64,000 nucleotides of DNA. Source: Streptomyces alfalfae. GTDB lineage: Bacteria > Actinomycetota > Actinomycetes > Streptomycetales > Streptomycetaceae. The position numbers and the translations under genes are program-made. The notes below the pieces were generated by a model. The model did not search any database. It was not told the origin of the DNA and worked only from the letters and a program-made list of their open reading frames with translations. Position 1 is the stretch's first letter, and every line of letters starts with the position of its first letter. Shown one piece after another: positions 27,396 through 35,169 of this stretch. The DNA is taken from assembly GCF_004127445.1 (NCBI RefSeq), contig NZ_QEXM01000025.1, forward strand, positions 1-64,000, read 5' to 3'.

Positions 27396-28157
27396 TCACG
27401 AGGAGGGCGGCGGCCACCCCCGAAGCCGCGTGACGGCGACACGTTCTCCGCCGTACGCCCCGCTCGCCCCGCCCACGTCGCCCCCACCGGCCGAACCGCC
27501 GGAACCCCCTCGGTCTCCCGACCTCAGCAACTCCAGTATCTCCCGCTCCGACCAGCACCCAGCGGCCCCGGGACAGCCCGCGAGATAGGAAGCGACCATC
27601 TCGTATTCCCACGCCCCGGCGGCGAGCAGCCCCGCGCCCAGATGCCGAAGGTACGAGGCGGCGGGCGAGACCCCCGGAACCTCGCGCACGCCCCAGGGAG
27701 CCGTGAAGGTCACCACAGGCACGGAGTCGATCTCCCCGACGCACACCAGAGTCTCGTACCGCCCGTCTCCCAGCACGGCACGCCCCTGGGCCAGCACGTC
27801 CCGCAGCACGTCCCGCAGCACGGCCTCGCCCCCCGGCCCGCCCGGCTCCCGGTACATCTCCTGAGCCACGATGTCCCCGAACTGCTCACCGGTCACAAGA
27901 TGCGCCCTGCCCAGCACACGCCCCGGCGCCCCAGGGTCGTAGAAGGCCCGCCCTCCGCCCCAGACGGCCGAAGTGGTCGCGAAGTACATGACCCCACGAA
28001 GCTCCACGGGAACGGACGCGACAGGCATGGTCCGATCCCGGCACCCGGGATACGCCCGCCCCCCACCAACGGGACACCCCCCACGGATATAGGCAGCCAG
28101 CCTCCCCACATGCATATTCGACCCATAAGCCGCATACCAAACGGATCCCGGCCTCAT
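27396..28157 (-). CDS. YGSN-motif protein, gamma-glutamylcyclotransferase-like
   Basis: About 253 residues. The N terminus WYAAYGSNMHVGRL matches the substrate loop of the gamma-glutamylcyclotransferase fold, and a central region (ETLVCVGEIDSVPVVTFTAPWG) follows. The last 40 residues are Gly/Ser-rich and probably disordered. No enzyme is assigned. ATG at 28157 has GGTGG just upstream; an ATG 12 nt earlier is possible. Monocistronic, on the far side of the tRNA gene. Confidence 0.65.
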   Translation of the reverse strand: MRPGSVWYAAYGSNMHVGRLAAYIRGGCPVGGGRAYPGCRDRTMPVASVPVELRGVMYFATTSAVWGGGRAFYDPGAPGRVLGRAHLVTGEQFGDIVAQEMYREPGGPGGEAVLRDVLRDVLAQGRAVLGDGRYETLVCVGEIDSVPVVTFTAPWGVREVPGVSPAASYLRHLGAGLLAAGAWEYEMVASYLAGCPGAAGCWSEREILELLRSGDRGGSGGSAGGGDVGGASGAYGGERVAVTRLRGWPPPSS

Positions 28158-28229
28158 GTCACCACCCATCGCCATCGCCCACCATCGGCGGAGCACCCGC
28201 AGACACCCGTTGGGGACTTGGACACACAA

Positions 28230-28265
28230 GAACACCCCAGGCCATAAAACCGACCTGGGGTGTTC
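28230..28265. terminator. Terminator hairpin after tRNA-Thr
   Basis: Perfect 12-bp stem (GAACACCCCAGG with its complement) and a 12-nt loop, located 6 bp past the tRNA 3' end in the direction of tRNA transcription. Confidence 0.8.
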
Positions 28266-28270
28266 GATGG

Positions 28271-28344
28271 AGCCGCCTTCGGGATTCGAACCCGAGACCT
28301 ACGCATTACGAGTGCGTTGCTCTGGCCATCTGAGCTAAGGCGGC
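28271..28344 (-). tRNA. tRNA-Thr (anticodon CGT)
   Basis: Folds as a full cloverleaf: acceptor GCCGCCT pairs with AGGCGGC, D arm GCTC/GAGC, anticodon stem ACGCA/TGCGT with loop CTCGTAA (anticodon CGT, reads ACG), T arm TCGGG/CCCGA with loop TTCGAAT. 74 nt including the discriminator; CCA is not encoded, as usual in Streptomyces. Confidence 0.96.
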
Positions 28345-28439
28345 GCGCCGTCCGCACCATGATGCGATCGGCAACGCGCCCAAGTCTACACAGTTTCCGG
28401 GGGTGCTCCGCACACCCCCTCGCGGGCGGCCCTCAGCGG

Positions 28440-30023
28440 CTATGAGCAGCGCTTTCCCTCGGCCGGGGGTGTGCCCTTCAGGAGGTAGGTGTTGATCGTG
28501 GAGTCGACGCACCGGCTGCCGCGGCCGTACGCCGTGTGGCCGTCGCCCTCGTAGGTGAGGAGGCGGCCCGAGGAGAGCTGTGAGGCCAGGGCCTTCGCCC
28601 AGCGGTAGGGGGTCGCCGGGTCGCGGACGGTGCCGACGACCACGATCGGCGCCGCGCCCTTCGCCTCGATGCGGTGCGGCTTGCCCGTGGCCTTGACCGG
28701 CCAGTGCGCGCAGTTCAGCGAGGACCAGGCCAGGCCCTCGCCGAAGACGGGGGAAGCCTTCTCGAAGTCGGGCACGGCCTTCCTCACCTGCTCCTGCGTG
28801 GTGAAGGCGGGCGGCAGGTCCAGACAGTTCACGGCGGCGTTGGCCGACATCAGGTTCGCGTACTCGCCGCTGCTGTCCCGCTCGTAATAGCTGTCGGACA
28901 GGGCCAGCAGGCCCGAACCGTCCTTGTTCCTGATCGCCGAGGTCAGCGCGTCCCTGAGCTGTGGCCAGGCCCCCTCGTCGTACATCGCCGCGATCACACC
29001 GGTCGTGGCCAGCGCCTCGGAGAGCCTGCGGCCCGAGGCGTCTCCGGTGCGCAGGGGCTCGCGGTCCACCGCCTCGAAGAACGACTTCAGGCGCTTCCCC
29101 GCGTCACGGGTGCCGCCCGTGCCGATCGGGCACTCCGCGCCGCGCCCCACGCAGTCCTTCGCGAACGACTGGAACGCCGTCTCGAAGCCCGCCGTCTGGT
29201 CGCGGTTCATGCGGCGCGCCGACAGCGACGGGTCCATCGCACCGTCCAGGACCAGCCGGCCCACCCGCTTGGGGTAGAGGCCCGCATACGTGGCGCCGAG
29301 GAACGTGCCGTACGACGCGCCCACGTACGACAGCTTCGCGTCGCCGAGCGCCGCCCGCAGCACGTCCATGTCCCGCGCCGCCTCCACCGTGGAGACATGC
29401 GGAAGGATCTTCTTCGAGTTCTTCTCGCAGCCGTCCGCGAACCGCTGGTACGAGGCCCGGAGCGCCACCGTCTCGCGCCGGTCGTCGGGGGTGACGTCCG
29501 TCTGCGTGTACGCGTCCATCTCCTTGCCGTCGAGGCAGGTGACGGGCTCGCTGCGGGCCACGCCGCGCGGATCCACGGCGACCATGTCATAGCGGGCGCG
29601 GACCTTTTCGGGGTAGCCCAGCGCCGCGTACGACTGGAGGTAGCCGACCGCCGAGCCGCCGGGGCCACCCGGGTTGACCAGGAGCGATCCCAGTTTCCCG
29701 CTCTTCTTCGTGGCCTGTTTGCGGGCCACCGCGAGCTTGATGTCGCCCTTCGCGGGCTTGGCGTAGTCGAGCGGCGCCTTCATCGAGGCGCATTCGAAAC
29801 CCTCCACGCCGCACGCGCGCCAGCTCAGTCTCTGGTTGTAGTACGGGGCCAGCTCCGTGGGCGTCGACTCGGGAAGCGCGGCGACCAGGGACGCGTCCGC
29901 CGTCGAACCGCTCGACGAGCAGCCGGAGGCGAGCAGTCCCGCGGTCACGAGCAGGGTGCCGCACGTACGGAAGGTGAGGCGATGGCCGAGGGTGCGGCGA
30001 CTGCGGTGACGGCTGGTGTCCAT
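28440..30023 (-). CDS. Secreted lipoprotein tripeptidyl-aminopeptidase-like alpha/beta hydrolase
   Basis: 527 residues. The signal peptide ends in a lipobox (LLASGC, Cys35), so it is likely anchored on the outside of the membrane. An alpha/beta hydrolase follows, with the oxyanion segment VNPGGPGGS, the nucleophile in GASYGTFLG and the catalytic His in GDGHTAYG near residue 500. A TAP-like C-terminal domain carries Cys residues probably in disulphides. The family includes Streptomyces mycelial tripeptidyl aminopeptidase and SlpD/SlpE. It likely trims peptides from secreted proteins. Upstream (30069-30085) is CATACG-5-CGTATG, a possible operator. Confidence 0.92.
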   Translation of the reverse strand: MDTSRHRSRRTLGHRLTFRTCGTLLVTAGLLASGCSSSGSTADASLVAALPESTPTELAPYYNQRLSWRACGVEGFECASMKAPLDYAKPAKGDIKLAVARKQATKKSGKLGSLLVNPGGPGGSAVGYLQSYAALGYPEKVRARYDMVAVDPRGVARSEPVTCLDGKEMDAYTQTDVTPDDRRETVALRASYQRFADGCEKNSKKILPHVSTVEAARDMDVLRAALGDAKLSYVGASYGTFLGATYAGLYPKRVGRLVLDGAMDPSLSARRMNRDQTAGFETAFQSFAKDCVGRGAECPIGTGGTRDAGKRLKSFFEAVDREPLRTGDASGRRLSEALATTGVIAAMYDEGAWPQLRDALTSAIRNKDGSGLLALSDSYYERDSSGEYANLMSANAAVNCLDLPPAFTTQEQVRKAVPDFEKASPVFGEGLAWSSLNCAHWPVKATGKPHRIEAKGAAPIVVVGTVRDPATPYRWAKALASQLSSGRLLTYEGDGHTAYGRGSRCVDSTINTYLLKGTPPAEGKRCS

Positions 30024-30068
30024 CAGGTGACATTAACTCTCCGCAAGGCGCGCATCACTCAACGTGCT

Positions 30069-30085
30069 CATACGTTACTCGTATG
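30069..30085. promoter_or_regulatory. Inverted repeat upstream of the peptidase gene
   Basis: CATACG and CGTATG separated by 5 bp, 46 bp before the peptidase ATG, in a locally AT-richer stretch. Could be an operator or extended promoter; not tied to a known regulator. Confidence 0.35.
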
Positions 30086-30198
30086 GGTGAGTCGTTCATC
30101 CACCCCCTCGTGTCGTCCGGATTTCACCCACCAGTGATTCCAGTGGTTCTCGCGGTTCCTGCGGTTCGTGGTTCCCGTGGATACACCGGTGCCCGCGA

Positions 30199-30218
30199 AT
30201 CCACCGGTTCCGGTGGAT
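30199..30218. terminator. Hairpin downstream of holB
   Basis: ATCCACCGG and CCGGTGGAT form a 9-bp perfect stem with a 2-nt loop, 12 bp past the holB stop on the minus strand. Confidence 0.55.
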
Positions 30219-30229
30219 CCATGGCCGCT

Positions 30230-31435
30230 TCAGCCCGCTCGCAGCGCCACCGTCATCGCTTCGACCGCCAGGAGCGGTGCCACGTTGCGGTCCAGGGCGG
30301 TGCGGCAGGCGCCGATCGCCTCTATCCGGCGCAGGGTGGACTCGGGCGAGGCGCCCAGGGCCATGCGCTCCAGCATGTCCTGCACCTCGGCGTTGGCGAT
30401 GGCCACGCGGGAGCCGAGCTGCAGGGCGAGGACGTCGCGGTAGAGCGCGGTCAGGTCGATGAGCGCGAGGTCGAGGCTGTCGCGCTGCGTACGGGTCCTG
30501 CGGCGCTTCTGCTTGTCCTCCAGCTCCTTCATCACGCCCGCGGTGCCGCGCGGCATCCGGCCGCCCTGCGCCGCCCCGAGGGCCGCCTTCAGCTCCTCGG
30601 TCTCCTTGACGTCGACTTCCTCGGCCATCTGCTTGGCGTCCTCGGCGGCCGTGTCGATCAGCTCCTGAGCGGCCTTCAGGCAACCGCCGATCTCCTGCAC
30701 CCGCAGCGGCAGCTTGAGCACGGCGGCCCTGCGCTCCCGCGCCCGCGGGTCGGTGGCGAGGCGCCGGGCACGGCCGATGTGGCCCTGCGTCGCGCGCGCG
30801 GCGACGGCCGCGACGTCCGGCTCGATGCCGTCCCTGCGTACGAGCACGTCGGCGACGGCGTCCACCGACGGCGTACGCAGTGTCAGGTGCCGGCAGCGGG
30901 AGCGGATGGTCGGCAGCACGTCCTCCAGGGAGGGCGCGCAGAGCAGCCACACCGTGCGGGGAGCGGGCTCCTCCACGGCCTTCAGCAGGACGTTCCCCGC
31001 GCCTTCGGTGAGGCGGTCCGCGTCCTCGAGGACGATGACCTGCCAGCGTCCCACCGCCGGCGACAGCTGGGCCCGCCGCACGAGCTCGCGGGTCTCCTTC
31101 ACGCCGATGGAGAGCAGGTCGGTGCGGACCACCTCCACGTCGGCGTGCGTGCCGATCAGACTGGTGTGGCAGCCGTCGCAGAACCCGCAGCCGGGGGCGC
31201 CGCCCAGCGCGCGGTCCGGGCTCGTGCACTGCAGGGCCGCGGCGAAGGCCCGCGCGGCGGTGGACCGCCCGGAGCCGGGCGGCCCCGTGAACAGCCAGGC
31301 GTGCGTCATCTTCGACGAGTCCGGCAGCGGGGTGTCCGCGGCGACCGCCGTCACCTGCGCGTCGGCGTCCCGGGCGGCAGCCGCCAGCTGCTCGCCCACC
31401 CGCTCCTGCCCCACCAGGTCGTCCCACACGCTCAT
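30230..31435 (-). CDS. holB: DNA polymerase III subunit delta'
   Basis: 401 residues, AAA+ clamp-loader subunit. The P-loop reads GPPGSGRST, with Arg replacing the catalytic Lys, consistent with delta' subunits that do not hydrolyse ATP. A four-Cys zinc module (GCGFCDGCHTS) follows, as in all clamp-loader AAA+ subunits. C-terminal collar domain to residue 401. Works with DnaX and delta to load the sliding clamp. ATG at 31435. It lies downstream of tmk on the same strand, the usual actinobacterial arrangement, but with a 320-bp repeat-filled gap. Confidence 0.93.
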   Translation of the reverse strand: MSVWDDLVGQERVGEQLAAAARDADAQVTAVAADTPLPDSSKMTHAWLFTGPPGSGRSTAARAFAAALQCTSPDRALGGAPGCGFCDGCHTSLIGTHADVEVVRTDLLSIGVKETRELVRRAQLSPAVGRWQVIVLEDADRLTEGAGNVLLKAVEEPAPRTVWLLCAPSLEDVLPTIRSRCRHLTLRTPSVDAVADVLVRRDGIEPDVAAVAARATQGHIGRARRLATDPRARERRAAVLKLPLRVQEIGGCLKAAQELIDTAAEDAKQMAEEVDVKETEELKAALGAAQGGRMPRGTAGVMKELEDKQKRRRTRTQRDSLDLALIDLTALYRDVLALQLGSRVAIANAEVQDMLERMALGASPESTLRRIEAIGACRTALDRNVAPLLAVEAMTVALRAG

Positions 31436-31755
31436 GGGGTCACCGCCTTACGCCGCTCACTGCTCTGTGCTGTTGCCGGACTGCCCATTGTGGGACACGG
31501 CACTGACAACGCGGGCCGCCGGACGCCGACGTGGGCCTTCCCGCAGTCAGGGCCACTCCGGGCAACGCCGGGCCCACGCCGGCCAGCCAAGCCGAAGCCG
31601 GGCCCCACGCCGGCCAGAGCCGAGCCGAAGCCGGGTGGCCCACGCCGACCAGAGCCGAAACCGAAGCCGGGCCCCACGCCGGCCAGAGCCGAGCCGGAGC
31701 CCGGTCAAAGCCGACCCGAGGCCACAGCCCGCCCGAGGCCCTGGGGCCAGACCCA
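31436..31755. repeat. Tandem repeat between tmk and holB
   Basis: 320 bp without a gene. From 31567 to about 31720, units of 30, 33, 36 and 33 bp share the core GCCGGGCCCCACGCCGGCC followed by AGAGCCGAGCC. All unit lengths are multiples of three, but no start, ribosome site or known domain accompanies them. Confidence 0.75.
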
Positions 31756-34700
31756 TCAGCCCCGTCGGCCGCCCCGGCGCCGCCGACCGCGCTTGTCGTC
31801 CTCGTCGGCCTCGTCGGCCTGGCCGCCGAGCAGTTCGTCCGCCAGCGTCGGCAGGTCGTCCAGCGGGGTCTCCTCGGCCCAGTCGGGCCTCCGCCGGGGC
31901 ACGCCCTGCTCGTCGATCTGCGGAAGCTCCGCCGTGCGCTCGTTGGGACCGTCGGGCGAGGGCCGCTCGTCGCGGAAGTATCCCGGCGGAACCTGGTCCT
32001 CCCGGACGGCAGGCAGCACCGCCGTCTCGTCCGCCGCACCCGGAACCTGCGGCTGCGGCAGCACCTCGGTGTCCTCCGGGCCCGGCCCGTCGGGCCGCAC
32101 CCGCGGCAGCACGGCCGTCTCGTCGGCGGGACCGACGGGACCGGCAGGCCCGGTGGGACCACTCTGACCCGTGGGGCCGCCGGACGGCTTCACCACGGGC
32201 GTGGGCACGGTCGTCTCATTGTCCGGGACGGACTGAGCACCGGACTGAGCACCGGACTGGCCACCGGACCGAGCACCGGCCGCACCGCCCCCGGAAGCCC
32301 GGCCGGCCGCGCCCTTCGAAGCAGCCGAAGCCGCCCCCGAAGCGGAGCCCGCAGCGGAGCCCGAAGCCTTGGTGAAGTCCGCCCGCTTCGGCGTCGCCGC
32401 CGCGGCCTCGGCCGCCCGAGCGGCAGCCGCGGCCCTGGCGGTCTCCGCCTCCGCGGCGGCCGCGGCCGCCGAAGCCGCCGCCATCCGCCGCGCCTCCTCG
32501 GCCCGGAGCAGTGCCTCCTCCGCCTTGCGCTGCTTCTCCAGGCGGCGCTCCTCCGCCTCGGCCCGCCGCCGCGCCTCTTCCTCGGCCTCCCGGCGGCGTC
32601 GTTCCTCCTCGGCCGCGCGGAGCTTCTCCTCCGCGAGCAGCCTGGCCTTCTCCTCCTCGGCCTTGCGGCGCGCCTCCTCGGCACGCTTCCTGGCCTCCTC
32701 GGCCTGCCGCTCGGCCTCGCGGCGCTGCGCCTCCTCCAGCTCGCGGCGCTTGCGCTCCTCCTCCTCGGCGCGGAGCTTGGCGAGCTGCGCCTGGCGCTCG
32801 CGCTCGAGCCGCTCCTCCTCGGCCTTGCGCGCGGCCTCTTCCTCGGCCTTGCGCCTGGCCTCCTCCTCGGCGGCCTTGCGGGCCTCCTCCTGGGCCTTGA
32901 TCTCGGCCTCGGAGAGCGGCAGCACCATGTCGAGCCGGTGCCGGATCACGGTGGTGACCGCCTCCGGCTCCTGGGAGGCGTCGACGACGAGGTAGCGCCC
33001 CGGGTCGGCCGCGGCGAGGGTGAGGAAACCGGACCGCACGCGCGCGTGGAACTCGGCGGGCTCCGACTCGAGCCGGTCGGGCGCCTCCGTGAACCGCTCC
33101 CGCGCCGCCTCGGGCGACACGTCGAGCAGGCAGGTCAGATGCGGTACCAGGCCACCGGTCGCCCAGCGGTTGATACGGGCGACCTCGGTGGGCGAGAGGT
33201 CGCGTCCGGCGCCCTGGTAGGCGACGGAGGAGTCGATGTACCGGTCGGAGATCACCACGGCGCCGCGCTCCAGCGCGGGCCGCACGACGGTGTCGACGTG
33301 CTCCGCGCGGTCGGCGGCGTACAGCAGTGCCTCCGCGCGGTGCGAGAGGCCGGCCGAAGAGACGTCGAGCAGGATCGAGCGCAGCCGCTTGCCGACGGGC
33401 GTGGCGCCCGGCTCGCGCGTGACGACGACCTCGTGGCCCTTGGCGCGGATCCACTCGGCGAGCGCCTCGGCCTGGGTCGACTTGCCCGCGCCGTCGCCGC
33501 CCTCCAGGGCGATGAAGAAGCCGGTGGCGCAGGTGGCCTGCGCCGGGTCGTCGCCGCCGCGCAGGGCGTCGCGCAGGTCGTGCCGCAGCGGCACGCCCTG
33601 CCGGTCGTCGGTCTTGGCGAGCAGCAGCGCGGCCACCGGCAGGAGCAGCGCGCCGACCAGCATCAGCGTGAAGGCGGCGCCGCCGTGGTCGAAGACGAAC
33701 TTGCCGTTGACCACGCGGTGCGGCCCGATCAGGGCGGCGACCACCGGGGCGAGGAGCGCGCCGAGCGCGACACAGAGGCGTACGACTGCCTGGAGGTGCT
33801 CCGCGATGCGGATCCTGCGGTAGTCCTCGACCTCCTGTTCGAGCAGCGCGTGCCCGGTGTTCGCGGCGACGCCCGCGGCGGCCCCGGCGAGGGCCAGGAG
33901 CAGCAGCACGGTGGTGACGTCGGGCACGAGGCCCGCCACGAGCAGCGCGACGCCGGTCAGCGCGAGGGCCAGCGCCAGCAGCCGGCGGCGGGAGAGCGAG
34001 GGCAGCAGGGACGGGGCGCCGGCGATGCCCGCGACGGTGCCGCCGGTCAGGGCGAGCACGAACAGGCCGTACGCGACGGGGCCTCCGCCGAGGTCCTTGG
34101 CGTGCAGCAGGGCCACGGCGACGGCCGCGGCGATGGCGGTGGCGACCGCCGCGCAGGCGACGACGAGCAGCGGGATGGTCCCCGTGCGCCCCTTGTCGGG
34201 GCCGGTGCCGGTGCGCGGCCTGCGCAGCCCTTCGAGCGGGCTACGCGCGCGTGGCGTCTGCCTGCCGGGCAGGACGAGGAGGTAGACGATGGAGAGCGAC
34301 GCGGCGAAGAGTCCGGCCGCGACGAACGAGGCGAGCCCCGCCTGGTGCAGCTCGAACCATTCGAGACCGGCGCCGAGCACGTTGCCGACGAGCGTGATGG
34401 CCACGAGCACGACGGCCGCGATGGGCAGCGCCACGAATCCCGTACGCAGGGAGAGGCGCCGCAGCGCGTCCATGTGGTCCGGCAGCGGCCGCACCGTCGC
34501 GCCCTCCAGGGGCGGCGCGGGCAGCAGCGCGGGCGCGGCGCACTCCCTGGCGACCGTCCAGAACCGCTCGGCCACGCCGATCACGAAGGACGTCACCAGG
34601 ATCACCGCGAGCGCGTTGTCCGGGGTCCAGTCGATCCACAGCGGCGCGACGACGAGCAGCGCGGCGCGTACGCCGTCGGCCCCGACCATCGTCCAGCGCC

Positions 34701-35046
34701 GGTCGAGCGGCCCGTCCGGCGACGTGAGGGAGGTCAGGGGGCCGAGCAGCACGGCCCCGAAGAGCAGCGTCGCGAGGACACGGGCCCCGAAGACGGCGGT
34801 GATGGCGAGGGCGACACCGCGGTATCCACCGCCGAAGGCGGCTTCGGAGATCGCCGACTGGAGCGCGAGGATCACCAGGACGAGCAGGGCGAGGGCGTCG
34901 CCGACACTGCCCACCAACTGTGCGCTCCACAGGCGCTTCAGCTGCGGTACGCGCAGCAAGGCGCGGACGGCACGCTCTCGGGAATCTGCGACCAGGGCGT
35001 CGTCGGGGGCCGGGATTCCGGCCGTTGGCTGCTCGGCACGCGTCAT
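31756..35046 (-). CDS. tmk: Thymidylate kinase with N-terminal MFS-like domain and coiled-coil tail
   Basis: 1096 residues, against about 210 for ordinary thymidylate kinases. Residues 1-500 form a multi-helix MFS-like membrane domain. The kinase follows at about 505-715: P-loop EGGDGAGKST, TREPGATP, the DRYIDSSVAYQG dTMP/LID region. It phosphorylates dTMP to dTDP for DNA synthesis. Residues about 725-905 are an Ala/Glu/Lys/Arg coiled coil, and the remaining tail is disordered and Pro/acidic-rich with ETAVLP-type repeats (DETAVLPRV, DETAVLPAV). From memory, such fusions are standard in Streptomyces. The membrane domain suggests tethering of the kinase; its transport role is unknown. ATG at 35046. 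Confidence 0.92.
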   Translation of the reverse strand: MTRAEQPTAGIPAPDDALVADSRERAVRALLRVPQLKRLWSAQLVGSVGDALALLVLVILALQSAISEAAFGGGYRGVALAITAVFGARVLATLLFGAVLLGPLTSLTSPDGPLDRRWTMVGADGVRAALLVVAPLWIDWTPDNALAVILVTSFVIGVAERFWTVARECAAPALLPAPPLEGATVRPLPDHMDALRRLSLRTGFVALPIAAVVLVAITLVGNVLGAGLEWFELHQAGLASFVAAGLFAASLSIVYLLVLPGRQTPRARSPLEGLRRPRTGTGPDKGRTGTIPLLVVACAAVATAIAAAVAVALLHAKDLGGGPVAYGLFVLALTGGTVAGIAGAPSLLPSLSRRRLLALALALTGVALLVAGLVPDVTTVLLLLALAGAAAGVAANTGHALLEQEVEDYRRIRIAEHLQAVVRLCVALGALLAPVVAALIGPHRVVNGKFVFDHGGAAFTLMLVGALLLPVAALLLAKTDDRQGVPLRHDLRDALRGGDDPAQATCATGFFIALEGGDGAGKSTQAEALAEWIRAKGHEVVVTREPGATPVGKRLRSILLDVSSAGLSHRAEALLYAADRAEHVDTVVRPALERGAVVISDRYIDSSVAYQGAGRDLSPTEVARINRWATGGLVPHLTCLLDVSPEAARERFTEAPDRLESEPAEFHARVRSGFLTLAAADPGRYLVVDASQEPEAVTTVIRHRLDMVLPLSEAEIKAQEEARKAAEEEARRKAEEEAARKAEEERLERERQAQLAKLRAEEEERKRRELEEAQRREAERQAEEARKRAEEARRKAEEEKARLLAEEKLRAAEEERRRREAEEEARRRAEAEERRLEKQRKAEEALLRAEEARRMAAASAAAAAAEAETARAAAAARAAEAAAATPKRADFTKASGSAAGSASGAASAASKGAAGRASGGGAAGARSGGQSGAQSGAQSVPDNETTVPTPVVKPSGGPTGQSGPTGPAGPVGPADETAVLPRVRPDGPGPEDTEVLPQPQVPGAADETAVLPAVREDQVPPGYFRDERPSPDGPNERTAELPQIDEQGVPRRRPDWAEETPLDDLPTLADELLGGQADEADEDDKRGRRRRGGRRG

Positions 35047-35129
35047 CCGTCCAGCCTATCCGGACGCCCGATGTCCATGCGTCCCCACCCGAACAAACGA
35101 CCGCCCGGTGATCGGGGGCAACGCCGAAG

Positions 35130-35162
35130 CCGCCGGGCGCCCGGAAACGGGGCGCCCGGCGG
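35130..35162. terminator. Terminator after topA
   Basis: 13-bp perfect stem (CCGCCGGGCGCCC with its complement) and a 7-nt loop, 8 bp past the topA stop; it separates topA from tmk, both on the minus strand. Confidence 0.85.
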
Positions 35163-35169
35163 TGGGGCG

